Positions 24,687 through 31,890 are shown, counted from the first letter of the stretch. The stretch: 64,000 nucleotides of DNA from Cellulophaga sp. BC115SP (GCF_009905545.1 NZ_JAAALB010000035.1:1-64000), one strand, 5' to 3'. Translations and numbers: made by a program. The notes: a model not told the origin generated them from the sequence alone.

Positions 24687-25430
24687 TTAGGTTTTCTTGT
24701 TGGTGAATTTTTCTAAGAGTTGCTTACCATATTCCAAAGCGGGCTTTTTGTATTTAAGCGCTTTATCCACCAACATATCTGCCCCCAATTCATAGATTGG
24801 TGTAGTCATGATGGTTGTGTACATACTAATGATATCCATTTCTGAGATCATCTGGTGCTTACCAGCCATATACTCAAGTCGGTACTTTTGAAAAAGAGTA
24901 TCCTCTAAAAGCTCAAGTAAATCTTCTTCAATGTTAGTGGTGAGCTTGGTGAACTCTTTAAGTTTCATCTTGTTTTGCAAAGCAACTCTAATCTCGTCAG
25001 GCAAATCCGTGATTTCATCGATTTCGTCAAGGTCGTTTTCCTTTTCGTAGTCTTCAAGCTTTTTCTCTTCATCCAAATCCTTTACCACCATCGTAAACAG
25101 TACACGCATGGTTACACCCTTTTGACGTAGTACGGAACAGATTCTTCGAGCGTTAATCTTTGCTTCTTGTCGCAGGTTCTTTTCCACCTGTTCGATAGGA
25201 GCAGCGAAGGTAGCCTGAACTGGAGCAATGGTTGCTTGTTGGTAATTAACAGTTGTTGGCTCTTGATAGGGATAACTTTGCTGAGGAATTTCACTCGTTT
25301 GTTGTGGAGTACCCGCTAAACCGAATAGCCCAGGACCTTGTGTAATATTATTGACATTTTGAGCGAATTGTTGTGTAGAGTCTAACACACTTTTGCCCAT
25401 ATTGAAGGTTTTTTTTAGATTATCAAACAT
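24687..25430 (-). CDS. Unknown protein with Gln/Pro-rich N-terminus
   Basis: 247 residues, soluble. N-terminal amphipathic helix (1-30), a Gln/Pro/Thr/Ala-rich low-complexity stretch (about 35-80), then a helical domain (about 85-247) with an acidic patch (DYEKENDLDEIDEITDLPDE). It lies upstream of the ATPase cluster. A scaffolding or assembly role is conceivable; no motif supports one. Confidence 0.65.
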   Translation of the reverse strand: MFDNLKKTFNMGKSVLDSTQQFAQNVNNITQGPGLFGLAGTPQQTSEIPQQSYPYQEPTTVNYQQATIAPVQATFAAPIEQVEKNLRQEAKINARRICSVLRQKGVTMRVLFTMVVKDLDEEKKLEDYEKENDLDEIDEITDLPDEIRVALQNKMKLKEFTKLTTNIEEDLLELLEDTLFQKYRLEYMAGKHQMISEMDIISMYTTIMTTPIYELGADMLVDKALKYKKPALEYGKQLLEKFTNKKT

Positions 25431-25437
25431 GATGATT

Positions 25438-25914
25438 TTATTTTTTGTCTAGTCTTTCGATAGCCTCTATAATCGCTTTGCCGATTCGTGTACTCTTAAC
25501 AAACTTCTTACCCCAAAGCATAGTCGCTGTCCAGATATTCTCTCTCACACGTGATTGAAAAGCTGAAGAAGCTTGTAGATATTTTTCCTCCAGTTGTTTT
25601 GCTTTTTTCTTTCTCCAGCTCCAACGAAACTTTGTCTGAGCATAATGCTTTTCGACTGTGTGCATAATCAAAGGTTCTAGCTGAAGCCCTTGAGTCGTGA
25701 GCACTCCTTGCTTGATAAGCATCTCGAATAGTGCCTTTAGATGGACTTGATTGAACTCCTCAGTTTTAGAAATCTGATTACGATACTGCAGGTTGTTAAG
25801 AGCCTCCTGAAAGAATGAATCCCAAAACGCTGTGTCTCCTTCATCGTAGATTTTGCATACCTCCAAGGGCGCATGAGTGGTATCATCTATTTCAACGACC
25901 GCTAGTACTTTCAT
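25438..25914 (-). CDS. Unknown protein
   Basis: 158 residues. N-terminal strand pattern (KVLAVVEIDDTTHAPLEVCK) followed by a helical, increasingly basic region (RWSWRKKKAKQLEEKYLQ). No membrane segment. It overlaps the putative ribbon-helix-helix gene by 23 bp, so it is probably co-expressed with it. Confidence 0.65.
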   Translation of the reverse strand: MKVLAVVEIDDTTHAPLEVCKIYDEGDTAFWDSFFQEALNNLQYRNQISKTEEFNQVHLKALFEMLIKQGVLTTQGLQLEPLIMHTVEKHYAQTKFRWSWRKKKAKQLEEKYLQASSAFQSRVRENIWTATMLWGKKFVKSTRIGKAIIEAIERLDKK

Positions 25915-26686
25915 GTTTTTCTAAGAGTTCAGCAAAGTATTCTGGAGTATAATCTCTCGATATCCAATGAGGTTCATTCGCAAGATTGGCAGCTACCTCA
26001 AAGACATATTCCAAGCCCTTGAGTAGTTCGTCAAACTTCAAGGATAAAGCCTGATAGCTTGTCGTGTTCTCCTGTTGAGAAGCTTGTACAAGCGTGAGTT
26101 TTTCGTACTGACTGCGATAATAAATTGCTTCCTGTTGTGCTTGCTGAAGCTGTGTTTCGAGTTCTTCAAGACGAAGCTTAGTAGCGAACGTGCTTTGCGT
26201 CTGAATTTGGGATGTTTTTTCCTCATGCTCACCTTCATATTGGTAGTCGTTAACGGCGTTAACGCCATATTTTACTTCGTTAACGCTAGCGTTAACACGT
26301 GTAAACAGCTGGTTAACAGCGTTTACACTATTTTCAGTGCTTTGAGTGAGAGGGTGTGGGTGCGTTAACGCAATTTTGGCTAAACCTGTAAAAAAAACCT
26401 CCTTTAAAAAGTCCTGAAAATCCTGTTTTTGGCTTTCATTTTGTCCTTTTTCTCGGTTTTGAGCTACCTCGTATAACTCCGAAAGTTCACTTTCTGACAG
26501 ACAGATATGCACTTTGTGGGAGTCATAATCAAGCCTGTTGATGTAGAGGAAGGTTCTGTTTAAAATCAGGTAATTGAGTAAAGCTGATAGCCCTTCAAAT
26601 CCAAAAAAACTAGCCTCTATTTCAAGATTCCGTTTGGTCAGTTCAGGTACTCTTGCCCCAATACCGACACGTGCAATATCTTCCAT
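25892..26686 (-). CDS. Putative ribbon-helix-helix DNA-binding protein with VN-repeat linker
   Basis: 264 residues. Residues about 8-48 (ARVPELTKRNLEIEASFFGF then SALLNYLIL) fit a ribbon-helix-helix fold: one strand, two helices, typical of dimeric DNA binders in partition and repression. Residues about 105-145 form a linker with six Val-Asn dipeptides, encoded by GTTAAC palindromes clustered at 26249-26369. A coiled coil follows (about 160-215). If the fold is right, the protein may bind the palindromes inside its own gene, as plasmid partition or autoregulatory proteins do. No ParA-like ATPase is adjacent. Confidence 0.55.
   Translation of the reverse strand: MEDIARVGIGARVPELTKRNLEIEASFFGFEGLSALLNYLILNRTFLYINRLDYDSHKVHICLSESELSELYEVAQNREKGQNESQKQDFQDFLKEVFFTGLAKIALTHPHPLTQSTENSVNAVNQLFTRVNASVNEVKYGVNAVNDYQYEGEHEEKTSQIQTQSTFATKLRLEELETQLQQAQQEAIYYRSQYEKLTLVQASQQENTTSYQALSLKFDELLKGLEYVFEVAANLANEPHWISRDYTPEYFAELLEKHESTSGR
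26249..26372. repeat. Cluster of GTTAAC palindromes inside a coding sequence
   Basis: GTTAAC occurs six times in 121 bp (26249, 26258, 26279, 26291, 26312, 26364), with GTAAAC at 26301 and GTTTAC at 26321. Larger perfect palindromes are GGCGTTAACGCC (26255-26266), GTTAACGCTAGCGTTAAC (26279-26296) and TGCGTTAACGCA (26361-26372). GTGTAAAC (26299-26306) and GTTTACAC (26321-26328) form another inverted pair around a GTTAAC. Spacings of 21 bp between several sites suggest helical phasing. Confidence 0.75.
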
Positions 26687-26688
26687 GA

Positions 26689-26913
26689 TTAGTATGGTTT
26701 TGAAATTTCAGCAATGAGTGTTACAGGATTTGAAATGACATTATTGTCTTCATCTTCAGTGTCAAAAATATTGACAGCAAGACCCAAATCATTCAATTCT
26801 TTGGAGAGTGTATTGATAGCAGAGAGGTGTTGTCTTAATTGTTCAGACTTCTGATTTCTGATAGCTTCATCATGTTCAAGGTTTTCTTGAACATTTCCTA
26901 CAATTTCAGTCAT
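26689..26913 (-). CDS. Unknown small acidic protein
   Basis: 74 residues, acidic, helical N-terminal two thirds (HDEAIRNQKSEQLRQHLSAI), no membrane segment. First gene of the operon that continues with the putative ribbon-helix-helix protein (2-bp gap) and probably through the ATPase; it is transcribed away from the plus-strand gene at 27114. Confidence 0.6.
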   Translation of the reverse strand: MTEIVGNVQENLEHDEAIRNQKSEQLRQHLSAINTLSKELNDLGLAVNIFDTEDEDNNVISNPVTLIAEISKPY

Positions 26914-27066
26914 GGTCGTAGTTGTTTAGAAGAGAGAAAAAGTGTATTTTTGATAGTCTTTTCCAGAGATACTACAAAAACCTCACTCATCCTCTCTTTA
27001 GTTAGCATCTGCCTTTTTTTGTAAAGGTGTGATGGCTACACTTCGTACGCAAGCCCTGATACACTA

Positions 27067-27095
27067 TTGAAACATTAATGAAACGCTTTTGAAAC
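27067..27095. promoter_or_regulatory. Three phased TGAAAC direct repeats
   Basis: (T/A)TGAAAC at 27067-27073, 27078-27084 and 27089-27095, exactly 11 bp apart, in the divergent region between the minus gene 26689-26913 and the plus gene 27114-27305. One-turn phasing places all repeats on one DNA face, as in operators or iterons. Confidence 0.55.
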
Positions 27096-27113
27096 AATTC
27101 TAACTTTAGACCG

Positions 27114-27305
27114 ATGAGAGGTATTACAAAAAAGGAAATTAGGACTATACTTAATTGCGAAAGTAGAGCTACATTTAATCGCCACATTAACAGAGGGGGA
27201 CTCCGCACAAAGCTTCCATCATTTTTTTACGAAAGAAATACGTTTTATGGAGAGGAGATAACGCTTTTGGAGAGGATATTTCAGGTAAGGTTACGTGTAA
27301 ATTAG
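27114..27305 (+). CDS. Small putative DNA-binding regulator on the plus strand
   Basis: 63 residues, basic. The N-terminal half (MRGITKKEIRTILNCESRAT) reads like a helix-turn-helix start, and FNRHINRGGLRTKL could be the recognition part. It is one of only three plus-strand genes in the element, is preceded by three phased TGAAAC repeats and followed by a bidirectional terminator, all of which support a real gene. Control of the divergent minus operon is a reasonable guess; no family is recognised. Confidence 0.55.
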   Translation: MRGITKKEIRTILNCESRATFNRHINRGGLRTKLPSFFYERNTFYGEEITLLERIFQVRLRVN

Positions 27306-27329
27306 TTATGAGATGGAATTGTAATTTTC

Positions 27330-27362
27330 AAAAAGCCTCTAAACGAATTTAAGAGGCTTTTT
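27330..27362. terminator. Bidirectional intrinsic terminator
   Basis: AAAAAGCCTCT (27330-27340) pairs with AGAGGCTTTTT (27352-27362): an 11-bp stem with U-tracts on both strands. It lies between the convergent genes 27114-27305 (plus) and 27388-28587 (minus). Confidence 0.85.
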
Positions 27363-27387
27363 GAAAATGAATTATTACAAGCTATAA

Positions 27388-28587
27388 CTAATCACTAGCT
27401 TCCACTTTCTTGGTAAAAGTTGATAAGAAAGTAGATAAAAGAGCAATAAAAATAATCGGTGCTAGGATAAATAGGAAAATCATTTCCAATAAGCTCTTTT
27501 TTTCTCTTACAATAGGCATTTTAACATCTCTATATAGAGTAAATGGTTCATTAGCACTGTGCACTAACAATTCTGCAAAATCCTCTGCTGCCTTTTTCTC
27601 TCCTTCCAGATTAAGATGAATTTTATCTTCTAACCTATACTCATTTCCATATTTGTAGATGTCAGGTCCCTTGAGGGTATTGGGGTTTTGCTCAATAGCT
27701 AACAAAGTTCCATCAATAATAAATTTACGGTTCTCAAAATTCGTAACAGATGGTGCAACTATGAATTGTAAGTTAGAGATACCTGATTCCTTTCTAGCAG
27801 TATCAATTATTACACGATAGTGTTGTGCGATTACATCAGCAGAATTCGTGAGGTCTACGTCATTGTCTCCATGAATACTAAGAACCGCCTTAATTCCTGT
27901 TTGAGGAACAATATACTTCAACACATTGAGAAACTTTATAATAGGCATTCTGCGAGAAGAGTCAACAAATGTACCAGCGAATGGTTGATTTTTTGCTGAC
28001 AACTCCCACTGCTGAAGTGTTGAGCCTCCGAATCCTGCATTAATAAATGCAACTGGACAATCATTATTTTTAGCAAGAATATCACCTAGTTTACCCCAAA
28101 TACCCCTTTTTTGCCAGAATACAATCTCATCATCTACATTCTGAAAGTCTGTCGCTGTGTGTTCAGAAAAATCCTTCATTGAAATGAATCCAGTATTCTT
28201 ATAAAAGTCAGGATTGGTCATATCCTTGTTAAAGCAAGATGCAGTAATAATAACACGTTCATCGGTGCAGTAGTTAGATCCCCATCCACCTGTAAAACTA
28301 TGTCCAATAATGGTGTAAATGTCACCAACTGCTACGATAATGGAGGCATTTTCTTGGTTATTGCTAATCTTAATTTCATAGAGACCTTTCTCAAGCCTAA
28401 TGTATGTCAAAAAGTCATTTGTTGTGGAAGTGACCTTTTTCTCAAAAGCTACCCCGCCATTAATAGGAGTAGCGATTATCCGTAAGGCTTTATTGCCATT
28501 TTCTATAATACCTTTTAAGGCGATAGTAGCATTATCAGTGATGTCACGCTGAAAGGGTTGTTTGTTTTTTGGTGATATAATTTTCAT
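27388..28587 (-). CDS. Tail-anchored SGNH-type carbohydrate esterase
   Basis: 399 residues. An N-terminal beta domain (1-88) is followed by an SGNH/sialate-acetylesterase-like domain: block I GHSFTGG (95-101, nucleophile Ser97), an Asn/Gly block (INAGFGGST), an SIHGDNDV block and the catalytic DKIHLNLEG (Asp and His, about 333-341). A C-terminal transmembrane segment (about 370-392) anchors it. No signal peptide. Such enzymes remove acetyl groups from glycans; phages use them as receptor-destroying spikes. Here it shares the C-terminal anchor of the element's other membrane proteins, suggesting a virion-membrane spike or a host-surface modifier. CACTCTCA lies 11 bp before the ATG. Confidence 0.8.
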   Translation of the reverse strand: MKIISPKNKQPFQRDITDNATIALKGIIENGNKALRIIATPINGGVAFEKKVTSTTNDFLTYIRLEKGLYEIKISNNQENASIIVAVGDIYTIIGHSFTGGWGSNYCTDERVIITASCFNKDMTNPDFYKNTGFISMKDFSEHTATDFQNVDDEIVFWQKRGIWGKLGDILAKNNDCPVAFINAGFGGSTLQQWELSAKNQPFAGTFVDSSRRMPIIKFLNVLKYIVPQTGIKAVLSIHGDNDVDLTNSADVIAQHYRVIIDTARKESGISNLQFIVAPSVTNFENRKFIIDGTLLAIEQNPNTLKGPDIYKYGNEYRLEDKIHLNLEGEKKAAEDFAELLVHSANEPFTLYRDVKMPIVREKKSLLEMIFLFILAPIIFIALLSTFLSTFTKKVEASD

Positions 28588-28612
28588 TGGTTTGTATTTG
28601 AGAGTGGTTGAT

Positions 28613-28813
28613 TTATTTACAATACGTTAGAATCCAGTTATTGAGCATTTTAATATGTGATAGTAGTTCCATGTCAGCTTTGATGTAAGGCTGTTCTTCT
28701 AGGACATCATCTGAACCAGCTATCGTATCCTCAAGCCCATATTCAATTTTAAATGTACATTTTTCAAAGATTTCCAAAAACATTTGCTTTTCAGCTTTGT
28801 TGAGTTTCGCCAT
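28613..28813 (-). CDS. Unknown small acidic protein
   Basis: 66 residues, helical, acidic middle (EDTIAGSDDVLEEQP), no membrane segment. It is the first gene after repeat locus E, whose nearest site ends 16-18 bp upstream of its ATG, and it is 25 bp before the esterase gene. Unknown function. Confidence 0.6.
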   Translation of the reverse strand: MAKLNKAEKQMFLEIFEKCTFKIEYGLEDTIAGSDDVLEEQPYIKADMELLSHIKMLNNWILTYCK

Positions 28814-28828
28814 CTGCAGGTGAGTTAA

Positions 28829-28950
28829 ATTGCTACCAATTTGCAGAGCTACCTGTTGTGGCCACAGAGCTGATCAGGTTGAAATTGGTAGCAATAATGA
28901 AATAAAATCGACTAAAGTAGATACTTTGATAGTACTATTGCTACCGAAAG
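28829..28950. repeat. Tripartite TTG-N4-CAA site array, locus E
   Basis: Cores at 28832-28837 (GCTACC), 28887-28892 (GGTAGC) and 28940-28945 (GCTACC, last flank changed to GAA), spaced 55 and 53 bp. It fills the gap before the gene 28613-28813; the third site overlaps the stop of 28941-29303. Confidence 0.8.
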
Positions 28951-29303
28951 TTCTTACTGTGTGGAATATTGGCATTGTAGATAACAGCATATTTTATATA
29001 CCAGTATGCCATAAAGAATGGAGACCAGATATAAACAGTTAGTCCAATAAAGTGCCCGAACATTTTACTTCTATTTGGATAGTTAAAAAATGGGGATATA
29101 CTATCTATTTCAACACCAGACACTCGTAAAAGCCAAATGAATGGATTAAAAGCTATTCCTATGATGCTATAAAGAACTAGCAAGGGTAATGGGTAAAACG
29201 TAAAGACAATTAGTAAAATACAACCATACAGAAAAATGAATGGAGATAGTATTACTCTAAGCAATAATTTACCTCTACTCTGGTACTGTGGCTTTTTTTT
29301 CAT
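28941..29303 (-). CDS. Basic multi-span membrane protein
   Basis: The ATG at 29303 is preferred (120 residues; upstream ATGs at 29336 and 29375 increase the overlap with the preceding gene). A basic N-terminus is followed by two close hydrophobic segments (about 15-58) and a third (about 82-108), with a small polar C-terminus. No known motif. The stop overlaps a site of repeat locus E. Confidence 0.55.
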   Translation of the reverse strand: MKKKPQYQSRGKLLLRVILSPFIFLYGCILLIVFTFYPLPLLVLYSIIGIAFNPFIWLLRVSGVEIDSISPFFNYPNRSKMFGHFIGLTVYIWSPFFMAYWYIKYAVIYNANIPHSKNFR

Positions 29304-29784
29304 TCTGTTTAGTCTGTGTTTTTTTCTTGTCTGCATCAATATATTCTCTAAATACAATTGCCGCTGATTTTTCAATTTTAAGCATTAGCTTAGCAAGGGA
29401 TTCTTCATACACGTACTCGATTCTACATATTCCTTGATGAATAGACCAAGAGACAGGTCTGTCATTTTCATATCGAAAGCAATCAGCTTCGGGGATTAAA
29501 ATTTCTGCAAGTAGTCCGAACTTTCTGAAATCTACTAAGGCTTGTAGTAGTTCATTATTATCCTTGTAATCATTAAAATACTCTGAATTGAACACTTCTG
29601 GAAAACATTTCTCAAAATCGGACTCTCCCATATCATCGTTCAATAAATCCTTTAAATCTCTACTTTCCAATGAGCCAGCAATCCAAAAAAGTCTATTAAT
29701 TTTAGCTCCGTGAGCTTGGTCAAATCTCTCAACCGCTTCTTGATTATTTTTCATGTGTATTGCCATTTTATTATTGTCAACCAT
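29275..29784 (-). CDS. Unknown soluble protein
   Basis: 169 residues, acidic, with a Lys/Gln/Thr-rich C-terminal tail. N-terminal half helical (SLESRDLKDLLNDDMGESDF); no membrane segment and no catalytic motif visible. Expressed with the small unknown genes upstream. Confidence 0.65.
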   Translation of the reverse strand: MVDNNKMAIHMKNNQEAVERFDQAHGAKINRLFWIAGSLESRDLKDLLNDDMGESDFEKCFPEVFNSEYFNDYKDNNELLQALVDFRKFGLLAEILIPEADCFRYENDRPVSWSIHQGICRIEYVYEESLAKLMLKIEKSAAIVFREYIDADKKKTQTKQNEKKATVPE

Positions 29785-29792
29785 TAGGTGAG

Positions 29793-29820
29793 CCCTGTAA
29801 AGTGGCTGAGCTCTACAGGG
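29793..29820. other. Intergenic hairpin
   Basis: CCCTGTA (29793-29799) pairs with TACAGGG (29814-29820) in the gap between the genes 29829-30296 and 29275-29784. There is no clear T-tract, so termination is uncertain; mRNA processing or attenuation is possible. Confidence 0.35.
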
Positions 29821-29828
29821 TATTTAGA

Positions 29829-30296
29829 TTAGAAATCTTCCTTAATATTATCGTCGTTAAAGGTTTGTTGTAGCATTTCGACAAGTAGTTCATCCAGTTC
29901 TTCAAATTCTCCAAATATCCTTTGATAGCCAGATTTGTGATACCACTGTTCAAATGTCAAAGCACTTAGCGACGGTTTCCATTTGGCTATCTCATCACTA
30001 AGTCGACTGTGCAAGTTTTCGAATATTGGTTCTCCTAGCGTAGACAGGGCATTTGAGAGTGCCATCGCCTCATGGATTTGGAATTTCATGATACTGGAGC
30101 CGTAGTCAGATTCTTTGTATTCGTACTCGAAATGTGAATGAAAGAGAGAGGCTACAATTAGACTAGGGTCAAGAATCCAGAATGATGTTGAATTCTGCCT
30201 TTTGTAATAAGCCTCTATCATGCTTTTTTCACGATGAGTATAAGCCCTGAGGGCATTATACTCATAAAAATTTATCATTATGCCGACTCTGTTCAT
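29829..30296 (-). CDS. Unknown soluble protein
   Basis: 155 residues, Tyr/Phe-rich, helical, acidic C-terminus. Its ATG overlaps the stop of the preceding gene as ATGA (30293-30296), which fixes the start. No membrane segment or recognised domain. Confidence 0.65.
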   Translation of the reverse strand: MNRVGIMINFYEYNALRAYTHREKSMIEAYYKRQNSTSFWILDPSLIVASLFHSHFEYEYKESDYGSSIMKFQIHEAMALSNALSTLGEPIFENLHSRLSDEIAKWKPSLSALTFEQWYHKSGYQRIFGEFEELDELLVEMLQQTFNDDNIKEDF

Positions 30297-30478
30297 AGGT
30301 CAATGATTTCGCAAGTGTCATCTACATAGAATATCCAATCGTCACCAGCCTCATCGGTGTAATACACTCTATTTCGGAGGTCGTTAGTTTCTCCTACATA
30401 AGTTCCACCAATCTTAATATCTGAATTTGTACTTCTTTTGCCTTCAATTGCAAGTACTCTAAATCTTACTGCGTCCAT
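30293..30478 (-). CDS. Small all-beta protein
   Basis: 61 residues with alternating strands and Tyr/Asp turns (IGGTYVGETNDLRNRVYYTD, DDWIFYVDDTCEIIDL), consistent with a small SH3-like barrel. No known function. Coupled by a 4-bp overlap to the next gene. Confidence 0.6.
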   Translation of the reverse strand: MDAVRFRVLAIEGKRSTNSDIKIGGTYVGETNDLRNRVYYTDEAGDDWIFYVDDTCEIIDL

Positions 30479-30509
30479 GATGTTTTGATTTGAATGTGAT
30501 TGTTTATTA

Positions 30510-30818
30510 CTACTTCTTTGGTGTCACTTTATTTGCAACTATCAAAAACTTGTTGAATCCTTCAATTGCTGATAGAAGCTCATTGATTGTATCTGACTGC
30601 TCTTTTTGGCTTTGTTCGTTTTCCTTTTTGAGTTTTTGCAGCTCATTCCTTAGCTTATTGATTTCAGACTCTTGTCTTTTGTAGGTTCGAATGATATGCT
30701 GAACTGCTTTATATGCTGAGTGATTATACTTTTGGTTCATGACCTCACTGATGATTTCAACAATGTCCTGATTTTCCTGACTGTCAAGGTCTCGAAGGTT
30801 AATGATTTTGAGTTCCAT
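30510..30818 (-). CDS. Small helical/coiled-coil protein, possible regulator
   Basis: The ATG at 30818 (102 residues) is chosen over the upstream ATG at 30989, because the longer form would read through all of repeat locus F and overlap the preceding gene. Residues 1-45 are mixed; about 46-85 form a coiled coil (SEINKLRNELQKLKKENEQS). The nearest TTG-N4-CAA site ends 2-4 bp before the ATG. Function unknown. Confidence 0.6.
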   Translation of the reverse strand: MELKIINLRDLDSQENQDIVEIISEVMNQKYNHSAYKAVQHIIRTYKRQESEINKLRNELQKLKKENEQSQKEQSDTINELLSAIEGFNKFLIVANKVTPKK

Positions 30819-30952
30819 TTTGCTACCAATATTTGATTTATGAATTGCTGTTGAGTGATGCTCCTGTGAGAGCTTTGATTTTTTTGCTACCAAAAATGTA
30901 TCTGCAGAGTGAAAAAATGGTAGTTTCCCTGGCTTAAATTGGTAGCAACTAG
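30817..30952. repeat. Tripartite TTG-N4-CAA site array, locus F
   Basis: Cores at 30822-30827 (GCTACC), 30886-30891 (GCTACC) and 30941-30946 (GGTAGC), spaced 64 and 55 bp, with a degenerate extra GGTAGT at 30919-30924. The array runs from the ATG of 30510-30818 to the stop of 30949-31380. The wider gap (64 instead of 55) is one helical turn longer, as in locus A. Confidence 0.8.
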
Positions 30953-31380
30953 CGGACGCTTTTTTTCTGGTTATTATGATAAGAAGCACGATGTTTTGAA
31001 TTGCAAAATAGGCTTCCTTTTCGTTTGTCTTTTAGGTTTTCACCGCAGAAGTGACATTGTCCAATTGGTGTAAGATTTGATTCTAAGTCAAGTGAGGTAT
31101 TTTCTTCGTCAATGTCTTCTTGCTCTTCCTCTGCCTGATATTTTACGATGCCTTTGTCAATCAAGTGGGAAAAATCAACTCCTAAATCCAAACAAAGAAA
31201 TTGTAGTCTTACAGAATATTTAGATTTTTCTGTATTGTTAATACATCTAAGGTACTTACCATAAGTGTAGATAATATCCTCACGTAGTTTGATAACTTGG
31301 CTATTCGTCAAATGACTGAAATTATCCATTGTCCATTTTGAAGAGTTAAGGTTGCTGGCTGAATGATTTTGTTTCTGCAA
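30949..31380 (-). CDS. Small zinc-ribbon-like protein
   Basis: 143 residues (an ATG at 31329 would give 126). The C-terminus holds CHFCGENLKDKRKGSLFCNS, ending KHRASYHN: Cys-x2-Cys, then Cys and His, a short zinc-ribbon motif common in small Bacteroidota phage and plasmid proteins. The central part is acidic. A nucleic-acid-associated role is likely by motif; nothing more precise can be said. Confidence 0.65.
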   Translation of the reverse strand: MQKQNHSASNLNSSKWTMDNFSHLTNSQVIKLREDIIYTYGKYLRCINNTEKSKYSVRLQFLCLDLGVDFSHLIDKGIVKYQAEEEQEDIDEENTSLDLESNLTPIGQCHFCGENLKDKRKGSLFCNSKHRASYHNNQKKSVR

Positions 31381-31550
31381 TCGGGTTCTGAGTCTTTCAA
31401 ATAAATTGAATAGTATTGTGCACTCAGTCGGGTCGAAAAATTGATAATGTTACTCTGGTTTGAGAAATCGACATTGGTTTGTTGCTCCCAACGGTCTTTT
31501 AGCCTGATAAAAGTGATTCCTTTAGCTTTTGTGATGATGATGTAGTTCAT
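31308..31550 (-). CDS. Small overlapping unknown protein
   Basis: The ATG at 31550 gives 80 residues (the frame also has an ATG at 31574). It overlaps both neighbours (29 bp upstream, 73 bp downstream) but fills what would otherwise be a 140-bp gap and has a plausible sequence (NYIIITKAKGITFIRLKDRW). No motif. Listed with caution. Confidence 0.4.
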   Translation of the reverse strand: MNYIIITKAKGITFIRLKDRWEQQTNVDFSNQSNIINFSTRLSAQYYSIYLKDSEPDCRNKIIQPATLTLQNGQWIISVI

Positions 31551-31857
31551 GTGTAGATTGGGGTAGGGATACATTTGGTTTAATCGTTCCTACAATATCC
31601 ATGATGTCCATCTGAATATTTCCTTGAAACTGTTGTCTGGAAAGACCCAAGAAATCCGAAAGCCTCTTGACAATTTGCGGAGTGACATTTCTTTGTCCTC
31701 TGAGCATTTTTCGGATATTCGAATTATCTGTATTTTCTCCATATCCAAGTTCCTCCCTGATGATGCTGTAGAGCTTTTTTCGTTCAGAAAGAGGCATTTC
31801 GCTGTATTTTCGCTTAATCTGGAGTGGAATTGTTGTAGGATTTTCAAAAGCCTTCAT
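31522..31857 (-). CDS. Helix-turn-helix (lambda-repressor-like) regulator
   Basis: 111 residues. The segment about 42-72 (SNIRKMLRGQRNVTPQIVKR, then LSDFLGL) matches the second half of an XRE-type helix-turn-helix: recognition helix, then the helix containing VxxLSxxLGL. Histidine-rich C-terminus. Probably a cytoplasmic transcriptional regulator of the replication/early region. Confidence 0.65.
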   Translation of the reverse strand: MKAFENPTTIPLQIKRKYSEMPLSERKKLYSIIREELGYGENTDNSNIRKMLRGQRNVTPQIVKRLSDFLGLSRQQFQGNIQMDIMDIVGTIKPNVSLPQSTHELHHHHKS

Positions 31858-31890
31858 GTGACCCGATATTAAGTGTTTTGACCCGTTTTT

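Noticed and set aside
191-30952. TTG-N4-CAA loci as RNA stem-loops between opposite sites
   Set aside because: In locus C all three sites have the same orientation and cannot pair with each other, while spacing is conserved; DNA binding fits better.
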